DNA from: Hippophae tibetana
Taxonomy: Eukaryota; Streptophyta; Magnoliopsida; Rosales; Elaeagnaceae
NCBI GenBank assembly: GCA_037013495.1
Contig: CM072810.1
Span: forward strand, 103,754,898-103,818,897
DNA: 64,000 nt
Direction: 5' to 3'
The notes beneath the pieces were generated by a model, which did not search any database, was not told the origin of the DNA, and worked only from the letters and a program-made list of their open reading frames with translations. Numbering within the stretch: the stretch's first letter is position 1; the number at the start of each line of letters is the position of its first letter. Below, one piece after another: positions 1-11,505 of this stretch. The position numbers were made by a program, and so were the translations under genes.

Positions 1-2260
1 GTGCTCGAGGGTTAAACAAGCTAGACAAGAGGAAATCTCTTGGCGATGGATTGGTTAATAGGATGGCTTTATGTGATAATTGCATAATAAGAAATGACAA
101 GAAAGTGTCATTCTTTTTGGCAAGGTGCAAGAGAGATAGCATATTAAAATACATGCATATAGACTTGTATGGGTTGGAAGAGATACCATCAATGGGTGGT
201 GCCAGTTATATTCTTTCTATTATTGATGATTACTCTAAGAAGCTTTGGGTATATTTATTGAAAAGTAGAGATGAAGCTTTAGAGAAGTTTGAAAAGTGGA
301 GGTTTCTTATTGAGAACCAAACTGGGGTGAAGGTGAAGAACCTTATGATATAATGTGGTTTGGATTTTTATTGTAAAGCCTTTACTCGTTTATGTAGAAA
401 GAATGGTATTATCATGTACAAGATTATTCTTGAGAATCCTCAATAATTTGGATTGTCATGAAGGTCATCTCTTATGAAGAGAGTTAAGTGTATGCTTTCT
501 GATGTCAAATTACCCCTAATATTTTAGGATGGGATTATTTCAAAAGCTGAGTATCTTATTAATAGGTATCTATCAATGCCTATTGACTTCAAGGCATCCA
601 AGAGATGTGTGGATTGGACGTATAGTGAAATACGACCATCTGAGAGTGTTTGGTTGCATTGCTTATGCACAGATTGGGTGTAAGAAGTTAGAAAAGAGGG
701 TACTTGGGTTATCCAAGTGATGTTGATGGTTATAAGCTCTGGTGTGAGGATAATAAGAAGTACATTATTAGTAGGGATGTAAAATTTGAAGAGGGTGTGA
801 TATTTTCACAAGTAGGTTCTGATGATTCCATTAGCTCATTAAGACGGGCTAGACGAGTTTGTAGTGAGGTGGAGCAGTTGAAATGTGCAAAGAAATCCAA
901 TAGAGATGTATAGACATTTGGAAGAGAGACTTAGTAATGATAAAGAGCATTCTCAAAAGAATAAAACGATAGTAATTGATACTATACCGGCCGAGCCATT
1001 TGGGCTAGTTGGTGATTACTATGTAGCAAGAAATTAGTTTCATCACGACAAAGTGGATCTTGGGAGATTAAACCTTACATTATGTATTATGTGTGAAGTC
1101 GGTGATTTCTGAAGATGCTATGAGTAGGAAGGATACCCATAAATGGCATGAGGTCATAGATGATAAAAAGAGTTGTTTGTATAATAAGGAAGCAAAAATA
1201 CTCATTCCTAGACATGCAAGCAATAGTAAAGACTATTCAGAGAGCTTGTTGGAAGATAGTGTGCTTGAGCTTAATTTGATGAGGTACGAGGCCAGTGCTA
1301 GTGCAACAAATTTTATACAACAAAAATATATTATGATTCAATACATTGACTTATTTATTGCATTATCTCCTATTACTATTAATGTGGAAGTGGATATGGT
1401 AAAGTTTCTAGTTTTGCTTGATGTTAGAAACTTGGGATATGTAATAGGTACAATGTTGATGTACCTAAAAGCTACAGGTAGAGTTGGTTATGTGTGTAGT
1501 CAACTTTTTATTTGAAGTTTGATATCTTAGGCTATATGGCTTTGAACTTCACGGGTGTATTTGGTTCAATGAGCTATAAGATCATAATATAACTAATTGA
1601 GGCTTGATATGTTAGGCTATATGGTTGATGTGGTTGATTTGGGAGGATACTGAATAATATTTTGAGGTGGAATTGGTGATAGATTAAAAGGGTTGAAGAC
1701 TCAACGGATATTGAACTTGTTACATTGGTTGAGTGGTGTTACTTAGTGAAGGTGACCACCTATTTATGGTAGTTGAAAAGTGGTAGAGGAACTAGGCAAT
1801 GATTATTTCTAATGATTGGTATCAAAGTGGAGAATTATAATGTGTGATGCAAATCCATTAGGAATGCTTGAAATCAATATGAATGATCCAGCATCAAAGG
1901 TTGGTCTAAGAGTATTGGACATGAAGATTGGAATGGATTATGAGTATCTCGATTAATTGAGTAAAAAGTCTATTGATTGGGCATGATCGATCGATTGAAG
2001 AGTTTTTACCCAAAATTTTGGATTCCTAATGGTGAATGGTCAATCGAGAGAGTGAGGACTCAATCGACCCTGTAAGTTTTGACACGAAATAATGAACAAG
2101 GGTACAAAAATTTACACAGAGGCTTGAAATTGAGAGGCATTTTGGTAATAGATCAAGCGGCGTGTATAAACATTCTTTAGTGCCCTAGAATCTATTTTGA
2201 GATAGTGATTGGAGGCTTGAAGAGTTAAAGGGAGAAAATAAGTAAGGTTTTTTTCCATTG
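1..2260 (+). mobile_element. Ty1/copia retrotransposon, 3' portion, decayed
   Basis: Fossil LTR retrotransposon whose 5' part lies outside the window. Translated plus-strand segments between about 50 and 900 resemble the integrase core and the region after it: a short motif reading SIIDDYSKKLWVYLL, typical of copia integrases, and further on a segment like the integrase C-terminal region. From about 1090 to 1515 the coding similarity is weak and lies where reverse transcriptase would be expected. Past 1515 the sequence is non-coding and may be the element's 3' end, but no LTR pair can be matched inside the window, so the right boundary is only an estimate. It is clearly broken in many places and looks old. 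Family assignment rests on the integrase motif and is fairly sure; lineage within copia is not resolved. Confidence 0.75.
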
Positions 2261-2943
2261 ATGGTGGTAAGAAATTTTAATATTTTTTGGACAATTTTTT
2301 GAGTGCAAGCTTTTCTAAAATATTATTCTCTCATATTCAATCAATTTTTAGTCGAAGAATTAAGTAACATCATTTCATAAAATAAATCTATTTTATTGTA
2401 TGGTTCTCAACAAAAATTGATAAAATCAAATCAAATGTGATAAATATGATATTTTTATTAATTAAAATAATATATTTTTAATTATGTAATAAGTATATAT
2501 GTCAAAAAAACATTATATTAATCTTGCATTTACATTTTATTAGGTTGGATATATTTCTTTGTTTTTTTAATATGAAGGATATAATTTAATAGTTTGTGAT
2601 TTATACTCGTCCTATCTTTGAGAACTAGCTATCACTTCCATCGGTAGTGGTGTCAAGTGGCAACTTTGATGAGAAAAGAAAAAAAGCTACCACATAGCTT
2701 TACCAACGAAACCCTATATTCCCTCGGCAATTATAACTTTCCCGATAAAATTCCTTTCAAAGTTGAAGAATCTTTAATTTCCATTTCTAAAATTCATCGT
2801 TACTTATTCTAATTTATGTCATGAATTTATATTCAAATACGATTAACCAATTTCCCCTTTTCAATTAAACCCTAGATCCCGATCTAAATTTTCTCCCAAC
2901 GAAAATTCCGACCCCCAGTTAATCGAATTATCGTAGACTGGGC
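2261..2943 (+). promoter_or_regulatory. Upstream region and probable 5' UTR of the BPM gene
   Basis: AT-rich non-coding stretch before the BPM start codon. The last 250 bases or so are less AT-rich and pyrimidine-rich, as in plant 5' UTRs. I see no convincing single TATA box or named cis-element, so the assignment is by position only. Confidence 0.35.
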
Positions 2944-5900
2944 ATGGGAAAGGTTCTTCGAGAAACCTCCAAGCCCTTCACATCTTCTTCCTCCTCCAGT
3001 TCTCCATCTCCTCAAACCACTACATCGACATCGATCACCGATACCATAAATGGTTCGCACCAATTTAAGATCAACGGCTATAATTTGTCCAAAGGACTCG
3101 GAGTTGGGAAGAACGTAGTTTCCGATACGTTCAATGTCGGTGGGTACTCGTGGGCTATCTACTTTTACCCGGACGGTAAGAGCGTGGAGGACAATGCCTC
3201 GTATGTGTCTCTTTTTATTGCACTGGCGAGCGAGGGAACCGACGTCAAGGCGCTTTTCGAACTGACCCTTATGGACCAGAGTGGTAGAGGGAGGCACAAG
3301 GTGCATAGCCATTTCGGCCGGACGTTAGAGAACGGTCCGTACGCGCTCAAGTACCGTGGTAGTATGTGGTGAGTGGGTGATGATAAGAGTCCGTGATATC
3401 TTCGTAAGAATTTCAATTCTTTTTGTTTCATGGTGCGCAATTCCTCTTGATTTTGGGAAATTGGAATAATTGGGGGATTTTGATTCTTAAAAAAAATGAT
3501 GGTCTCGCCTCTGTGTTTCTTTTTCCTTTCTGTTTTACTGTATAAAAATGAGTCACAAGTTGATAACCAGCATTTCCTTTTTAAGACATGGTGAAAAATT
3601 AATCGTTATTTGAAAATGTGAAGCGATTGGAGTCCTTTTGGCGAGTTTATCAGATCTTTGGGTTGAGTTCCATAATTGGAAATGCTTACATTTTTAGATG
3701 TTTTCTTTGCAATAGCTGCAAGTTTTTGCAAAATACGTGAACTAGTTGTTAATGTTAGTATATAAAATAGAGTCACACGTTAATTAGTAAATATATTGTT
3801 TATAAGTAGTATAAAACTTAATTTCTTTTGAAGTTAAACTTTTAGAATTGGATGGTTTATGTTGCTTATATAATATAAAATTTACATGGTATTAAAGCTT
3901 TAGTCGATCAATGAGTCAAGAAAAAATTAATGGACCTCCCAAAAAAAAAGGAAAAAAGAAGAGTGTACGGGTATTGCAAAAAGAAAGAAAGACAGACACA
4001 TAAGTGACTCAAATAAAATTAAAATATAATAAAAATAAATTAAAAACACAAAGTCTTAGGTCAAATAACTCTCACTCTGAGTGGGATATTAGTGTATAAA
4101 ATAAAGTGTTGTTCATTGATTAAGAAAGATATTAGTATAGTATTTATAAATAGTATGAAACTTATCTTCTTCTGAGGTTAATCTTTTTAAGATTGGATAT
4201 CTCATGTTACTTATATATTATACAAAATTTACAGTTACATCTTTCTGATTGCATTTTTTGGGGTCAAATTTTACCTGGTTTTGTTGTCTAAACAAATTTT
4301 CATTATTTGCTCATATCATGTGGGTAAGTTGAACTCTGCTTGTACTTATTCAGACAAAAATACTAATTTTATTTTATACTCTATGAGGGAGAGTATACAG
4401 TTCAACTCAATATTATGAATCATGCTTTGCATAGTTTTTGGAAATTTATTCCACGGCACGGGCCATGGAATGTGTTATCCACATTACTTGTACCATTGTT
4501 TTTCATTTTCCCGAAAGTTTAGTATGCTCCTATTTGACATTTTTCTTTAATAATTTAATTGTGGATAATTTGGGAGTTTAATTTAATGGGTTTTTTGATT
4601 GCTGCCAAGGGGTTACAAGCGATTTTTCAAAAGAACAGCTCTAGAGACATCGGATTATCTTAAAGATGATTGTCTCCAAGTTCATGGTGTCGTTGGTGTA
4701 GTGAAGTCTCACACAGAGGGGCGTAAGATATACTCTATACCAGTATCACCATCTAACATTGGTCAGCAATTTGGGTGGCTACTTGAAAGTGGAAAGGGAG
4801 CTGATGTTAAATTTGAAGTTGATGATGAAATCTTTGCTGCTCATAAGTTGGTTTTAGCAGCTCGATCACCTGTATTCAGGGCTCAAATTTTTGGTCCTAT
4901 GAAGGATCAGAACACTCATTGTATTAAAGTTGAAGATGTTGTAGCTCCGGTATTTAAGGTTGAATGCAATGGCTTTCTTCTGCAGTCCTTGATGATGTTT
5001 TTCTTCTTTCATATGTTTGCATGAGTTTGACTGCAAAAAAAATAAAAAAATAAATCTGTTTCATGAGGAGTATATTTTCTGTAACTTTGCTCATTTATGG
5101 TGTTGAGTTAAAATGCAGTCTCTCCCAATGCCCGTTTTTTTCTTAATTATAATCCAATAATTGAGGCAAATGGTATGTTTACTATGGGCTCTGATTCATA
5201 TTCTGGTTTAGTTTTGTTCATTTTTCTAATGCATGAAGCCATGAACTCACGTTTATTCGTGTCACTAAATTTAAGCTCAAGAACAGCAGTGGCTTGAAAC
5301 TGTCTATCAAGTATTTTGAGCTGTTGATAGATCACAGCTTCACTTTGCTGCACAAAACTTTTGGCTGCTTGTATTCTTGGTGAACGTTGTATTCTTGCAA
5401 GTACATTTGTCATGTAAATGACCCATACTATATCATGAGCTTAGAATATCTAAGTTTAGTAGGTTTTGGAATATCTTAGGAATCTAGCAAACATCCTTAC
5501 CCCTTTGAGGAAAATGTTAAAAATACATTTTCACCTCACAATGATTGTCCTGCTAGATAATCTCTTTCAGAAGGCAGAACTTTTATACCTTATGAAGTCC
5601 ACTTGTACTCTAATTTTGTATTAAGCCAGTTTAAATTGATAATGATGCAGGAGCAATGCCTTGACAATTGCTGTTTCACTGTTCTGTCTTCTGCAGGCTT
5701 TACTTTATTTCATATACTGGGATTTGTTACCCGACATACAAGAGTTAACTGGTTCAAACTCAAAATGTGTGTGTACTTTGATGGCTCAGCATCTGCTTGC
5801 TGCAGCAGATAGATACGGCTTGGAAAGACTCAGGTTGCTATGTGAGGCCAGTCTTTGTGAGCATGTCACCATTAACACTGTAGCAACAACTTTAGCTCTG

Positions 5901-7193
5901 GCAGAGCAACACCACTGCTTCCAACTAAAAGCTGTGTGCCTTAAATTTATTGCAATGCCAGAAAATCTTGGAGGTAATACTCATTCTACAAGATATTGTC
6001 ATCCAACACTGGTACCAGCTGAAAGCTGCTTGGTGTTGCTGACCATTTTGTATTTTAGATTCTGTCTTGTTTGGCTTCCCTTGTTCTATAAACTCTTAGC
6101 ATGTGTCGTATAATTTTTAATAAGTCCTTTTGAGGATTCTAAACATGTTTTTGCTACTTTATGATCTGAATTCTATTTTATCGATCATTTGTCTCTCATA
6201 TGCTGTTGTCATCTAAACATTTGTAGTGACTAGTTATGACCACGTGCATATGCATGTAGTACATAGGCACATGAGTTCTCATTTTTTTAAATAGATTAGT
6301 AATTTACGTACAATCTTAAGGATAGGAAGTATGAGTTTTATATTATTATTTTTTTCTAATATTTATTATAGTATTTAACAAGTATTCAAGTAATAAGAGA
6401 AATATGATCTACCATAAATAAGTAACAATATAAAATATATTATATGAAACTGTCAATAAATGGAATAATGGATAGCTTAATGTCTATAAAATACTTTTCT
6501 TAAATATAAATAAATAAAAAATGATCATAAATGTCATTATCTTAAAAATTATACATATTTTTGTCTAAAAATATATTTAAACTTTTTATATATTGTATAG
6601 ATTATTTGTTTTGTAATTATACTTAGTAGTCTTCACATGGTGGTTATCCAAAGTCAAGTAAGTATGGACCAAGTGGCAATATAATTAACAAAAAGTGATA
6701 AAAGTACCCAAGTTGATTGTTTTGTACCTTTCATCTTCCAGTATTTCATGTCAACTAATATTGTTAGTTTGAATGCGATGTCGAGCATGAAATTTACCCG
6801 GTTTCAAACTAAAACTTATTAACTATTTGATTGACTGCTCAAAGTTTCTGTTTCTTTTAATTTATTCTATCTACCTGGCTGCTTGCAAGTGACACTCCAT
6901 TTTCAACAGTAATGGTGTATTATGTGCATCCGCAATATTTAATCAGAATTGCAATGATATTGTTGCCAATATAACACTTTTGTGATTTATTGATATTTTT
7001 GCCTTGTATTTGTGAATCAGCGGTGATGGAAACAGACGGTTATGTATATTTAAAGGATAGCTGCCCGTTGGTCCTCACTGATCTTCTGCAGTATGTGGCG
7101 AGGGAGCATAACTCCACCGTATGGAGGTATGGGAATGAAACCAATCTTGATGGCAGTGACATCAATGGCAGGCGGGTGAAACAAAGATCGTAA
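2944..7193 (+). CDS. BPM: BTB/POZ and MATH domain protein (BPM family), four exons
   Basis: Substrate adaptor for CUL3-RING ubiquitin ligases; in Arabidopsis this family targets ERF/AP2, homeodomain and other transcription factors. Exons read from the sequence are 2944-3368, 4610-4958, 5697-5973 and 7021-7193; all introns are GT-AG and phases match, giving 407 residues, the usual length for BPM1-3. The MATH domain covers about residues 30-172 ([40 protein letters not shown]). The BTB domain starts near residue 204 ([26 protein letters not shown]) and is followed by a BACK-like part ([33 protein letters not shown]). The C-terminus ends GRRVKQRS, as in family members. The start is the first ATG in frame and gives the expected N-terminal length. 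Intron 1 carries a TRIM-like element. No defect seen. Which BPM paralogue it is cannot be settled here. Confidence 0.93.
3753..4233 (+). mobile_element. TRIM-like miniature LTR element in BPM intron 1
   Basis: Two related direct repeats, 3753-3886 and 4087-4233, end in AAATTTACA; the left begins TG and ends CA as LTRs do. Directly after the left repeat comes TGGTATTAAAGC (3887-3898), close to the initiator-Met tRNA primer site. A purine-rich run (about 4078-4086) precedes the right repeat. Flanking pentamers are GTTAA (left) and GTTAC (right), a near-perfect target duplication. The internal part is only about 200 bases and non-coding. Together this fits a terminal-repeat retrotransposon in miniature. 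The two repeats differ at many sites, so the insertion is old. Confidence 0.75.
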
Positions 7194-9930
7194 GTGTAGT
7201 GGCTTTTATACAAATTTTTCTGCTGTAGAAAAAATATGAAGGAAAAAAGAAGAGAGGATCAAGTATTTCTAGGATTAGAAATAATGAACAAACTAGTTCT
7301 TAGATTTGTTGCTATTGTAAGAATATTAACATGTTTGTTTGCAATGTATTATTGATTGTAATTTTCTTCATCTCTCTTTCTCAAATATTTTACTTTGGAA
7401 TGCATGTGACACCATCATCATCTCCTCCATTTGATATAATGAGAAAACTAATCTGAAGTCCCAAGATGTGCTTCTTCAGCAAACATGACAGCAGGCTCAT
7501 CCTCATCTTTGTACGGATTGTCCATCGATGTTCAACTCCTGTATCTATTTTGACATAGCCACTAACCTATTTGAAAGTTATTATTAGTACTGTCTCTTCT
7601 TATTGGAATTAAATTCTCTTTGGAAAGTTAAATTTTATTTTTTTCATCCTCCTCTATCACAAAATACAATTTGTTTTTGGGAAATTACTTAAAGAATATC
7701 CCAAAGCTCATAATAACAAAAATAGCGTACTTAGCTTGAATTGAAAGGTGTATTAGTTAGCATTAAAGAGTATTATTTTTATTGATATAAGTTTTTAGAA
7801 GTTTAGTTTAGTTTTTTTTTTTTCATTTTACATATTTGGCAAGGTCCTGAAGCATTTGCTAGCTACCATGGAGATTAGACGATGCTAGGTCTAGAATAAG
7901 AAAGGAAGTTTTTAGAAGTTTAGTTTTTTTTTTCATTTTACATATTTGGCAAGGTCCTGAAGCATTTGCTAGCTATCATGGAGATTAGACGATGCTAGGT
8001 CTAGAATAAGAAGAAAGGAAGTTTTTCGGGGCTTCCTCGAATGAGAACAATCTTAGCTCAGTATGTTATATTATACTCATAATTATTCATATTCTTTCAT
8101 TCAATACTTATTTTTTTTCTAAACAATCTCGCTTTCAATAGTTATTATAATAATCAATTGAACTATGTTTTTGCATTATATCATATATACACTTTTCAAA
8201 TTATATATTCGTTCTTACAGACTTTGGTTCTGGAATCGAATATCGATTGTTGCAAGGCTTGTCCTGCAAAAAGTGTTGAAAAGTTATTTTTTGGGAAATT
8301 ACCTTATTTAAGAATCAGCTTTATTCATCATTTAGTTTAAATTAGGTGAAGATAGAAACGAGTTTGAACTGAATTAACATAATCGATTGTTTTTTTTTAT
8401 TTTTCAACTAATTTCTTGACAATTCTTGATATGTTCGAAGGAAAAAGACTTCCACCTAATATCGATACATATATTTTGATTTTACCGATATTTTCAACAA
8501 TTATCGAATATATATATTATATTTTTATGAAAATATAAGATATTTCTAAAATATTAGGAAATCCTCCTTTTATGTAAGTATCTCCATTTTACCTGCATTT
8601 TATTGGAAATATAGAGATATGTTTATCCTTATTTCCTTCAAAAAGCCTTTATTGCATTTAATTTGAGTCATGATTATCACGATAACTCTCACACATGTAT
8701 TTTAAAAAAAATTAATTCATTAAATTTATTACACAATAATTAATATGCTATGCCCTAAATTCTTAACTAATAATTATCATCATTATCAATCATGTTAATT
8801 ATTATACGATAACTTTTTGTATAATTTTTTTTTTGATAAATTATAAAAATAATAAATTTAAAAATTATAACAATAAAAATAACATCTTAAATGAGTTAAA
8901 TTTGAACGATATTTAACATTAAACATATCTAAATTATCGTAATTTAATTTAAATAATATTCTATTAGAATATTATTTTTATGATTATAAATTTTAATGTA
9001 TTGTTTTCATTTTATTTTATTTTACAATATTTGTATATTAAAATTGTATTTAATAAGGGAGAAAAAATTTAGTTTAAAAAATACATAAATCCCTAAAATG
9101 TTTACAATTTTAGTTTAATTAATATATATATATATAAGAAACTTTGTTTATTGGTTCAATTAACATCGGTGTAATAAGTTTTTTTTAACTTAAAGATAAC
9201 TTTATATGACACGATTTGTGTGATAAGTCACGAATCATGAGTCAGCGTGGTTATATTAGAGTATTTAATAAATAAATGATGATTTTATTTATAGAGCCTT
9301 AACTAAGTTAGACTGTCTCTTACGAGCAGGTAACCTATCTTCTATCTATGCAATTCTTTATCTTCGTTCGTGATCATGTTGGTCGAAAGGTAGTTATAAA
9401 GGAGCGACTGTGAAATGACAATTCACCCCTTTTTCATTGAAGTAAGGAGGGCCTCTTTCCCCACCCCTACCATTCTAGCCTATTCTTGATAGAGATTTTA
9501 CCGATGTTAAAGGTAGCTTGCTTATCAACCCATTCACTTGAGAAACTAGTCGTTTTAAAGAAACACAATCATAACGCTTTAAAGTCTTAGGTAAATCACT
9601 CAATACTTTTATTAAGGTTAGAACAAATTTTCTATTTATAAACACTCAAAAGAAAAACTTAAAATTGTTATCGTATTATATCAATTTTATTTTTACAATT
9701 ATAAAAATAATATCTATTATATCAAATTCATATATTTTCATTACAAGTAAAATTTTACCACATTAAATATTATCTAATTAAACATTGTTTAAATTAAATA
9801 ATAGTTATTTAAACTTATTTAATAATAAATGATTAATTAAAACTCTAACAATGTTATTTTGATTTTATTTTTGTTGTTATAACTTGTTTTTTCTTGTTAT
9901 TTATCTTCTTTGTCTATGTTTAATTGATTT
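7194..9930. other. AT-rich spacer downstream of BPM
   Basis: No gene is supported here. Short reading frames lack recognisable motifs. It holds a 117-bp tandem duplication (listed separately). A stretch at about 9290-9600 is less AT-rich than its surroundings and may be foreign to them, but I cannot identify it. Confidence 0.6.
7791..8020. repeat. 117-bp tandem duplication, two units
   Basis: Unit 1 is 7791-7907 and unit 2 is 7908-8020. Both begin GTTTTTAGAAGTTTAG, run through a poly-T tract, and share an almost identical block from CATATTTGGCAAGGTCC to CTAGAATAAG. Differences are limited to poly-T length, one substitution and a short GAA insertion, so the duplication is recent compared with other repeats in the window. 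Confidence 0.9.
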
Positions 9931-10069
9931 AAGGGAACATTATCTTAAATGTTCCTAAGGTTTGACATTTCTTCAATTATGTTCCTCAGGTTTATAAAAT
10001 ATCAAAAATATCTTTTATATCTTAATAGTGTTAATTTTTCATCCATTACTATTTATATTACTATTCCTA

Positions 10070-10082
10070 GGCTTTGATACCA
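10070..10082 (-). other. tRNA-Met primer binding site of the pararetrovirus
   Basis: The minus strand reads TGGTATCAAAGCC, close to the Caulimoviridae minus-strand primer site complementary to initiator-Met tRNA. It is almost at the left edge of recognisable viral sequence, which suggests the integrated copy is a linear genome opened near this point. Confidence 0.7.
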
Positions 10083-11261
10083 ATTTCTGTAGATTGATAC
10101 AATTTTTAATCGGGAATTAATATTGACCTAGTTGATGGTCTTTGTCTATTTATTAAAGGTAATAATTTGTCTAAAAAACTTATTATTTTACTCTATAAGT
10201 CTAATTTTCTTCTATATTTTTTACAATTACATAGTATATTATGTTCTTCATTATGTTGGTTGCTTAATTCTAATCCTGAATCTATTAATTGTTTTTTAAA
10301 ATTAAAAATTACTCTTTCATTTGTTAAATCTAATAATTCTAACTTATGTACTAATGATTCTATGTTCATAGAGTATTATTTTGATTAATTATATGTGTTG
10401 AATGCATATTATTTTGTCATATTCTTAGTATACAATCACGTTTTTCTTGTGTACATACAATGTATTTATAATCTTCAAAGAAGTAATATCCAAATATTAA
10501 GTTGTTCAATTTTTCTTCCTCTATTCTCACATATTTTTGACTAAAATAGTCTTTTAATGTCCTTGAAATAGGATGATCTATAATGCTTGTAATAGCTTTA
10601 ATATAATTTGTATAGATATCTAATAAGATGTTAAATCTTTTAAAATTTTCAAGACAAGTTTCATAGTTCTCATTTTTAAAATATTCATTTAAATGATAGA
10701 GATAACTTTTATCAAATGTTTCTAATAGAATTAGAATTTTATCTTTGATTTCCATTGGAATTATTAGTTGTTTATTTCTAAAAATAAATTCTATTTTCCT
10801 TTTTTAACAATATTATGTTTTGTTGTAAGCAAATATTTAAACATTCAAGATTCTTAACTAACTTAAATTTATAATTATTATACCTGAATTTGATAGGTCC
10901 ACCACAGTCTTCCCTTCTGTTCATCTTCTTTCATTACACCTATTATGCCTCAGCTTTACTCACACCTCAACACCCTCCTTGCAATGGTGAGCCTTCTAAA
11001 TCCGTACATAAATTGTGTCCAATATTTGACTTACTAGAGAAGAGTGACTGAACTCCATTTTATTCATAGTATAATAATTATTACAACTTAAGTCCAACTA
11101 AGAACCTTGAAATGAATGCTTAGCCGCTCATAGTTACTCGGTATAACATTATTGAGTTTGAGATTTCTAGATAGAGAGGTTTTCTATGCTAGAGTGTTTC
11201 AGAGTAGAGAGCTCTAGATTTCTATGTATTCATGTGTGTCCCTTAAAATGATAATAAGGGT

Positions 11262-11274
11262 TCCTTTTATAGAA
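11262..11274 (-). promoter_or_regulatory. TATA box of the pararetrovirus pregenomic promoter
   Basis: On the minus strand the sequence reads CTATAAAAGGAAC, a good plant/pararetrovirus TATA box. It lies after the transactivator-type region and before the leader, where the pregenomic RNA promoter of Caulimoviridae sits. An AATAAA-type polyadenylation signal follows near 11058, fitting the terminal redundancy of such RNAs. Confidence 0.7.
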
Positions 11275-11488
11275 TAAGGAATCCATATTTACAAGACTAA
11301 ATTTTTTATTTTACCATTACTTTAATAATTCATCTACTTTTCTACTTTAAAGGATATCCATTACTTTTTTCCTTGACACATGTTGGCGACTAAGATGTGG
11401 GGTTTACATTTTTATTTCTTTTGTAGTCTTTTGTCGACAATTTCTTTTCTTATTTTTCTTTGTCATTTTCTACCGACGGTTCCTTTGA

Positions 11489-11505
11489 TGACGTTGATGA
11501 TGACG
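11489..11505. promoter_or_regulatory. as-1-like TGACG pair upstream of the viral TATA box
   Basis: The plus strand reads TGACGTTGATGATGACGCAT. This is TGACG, seven bases, TGACG, the same spacing as the as-1 element of the CaMV 35S promoter (TGACGTAAGGGATGACGCAC), which binds TGA-type bZIP factors. It lies about 220 bases upstream of the TATA box relative to the minus-strand promoter, farther than in CaMV. Functional meaning is inferred. Confidence 0.55.

Noticed and set aside
2884-3440. Minus-strand open frames over BPM exon 1
   Set aside because: They are antisense to a well supported exon and lack any recognisable motif.
5147-5413. 88-residue minus-strand frame in BPM intron 2
   Set aside because: Intronic, no motif, and no promoter or splice context of its own.
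9290-9600. Possible organelle-derived insert
   Set aside because: Base composition differs from the surroundings, but I could not match it to a plastid or mitochondrial gene by eye.
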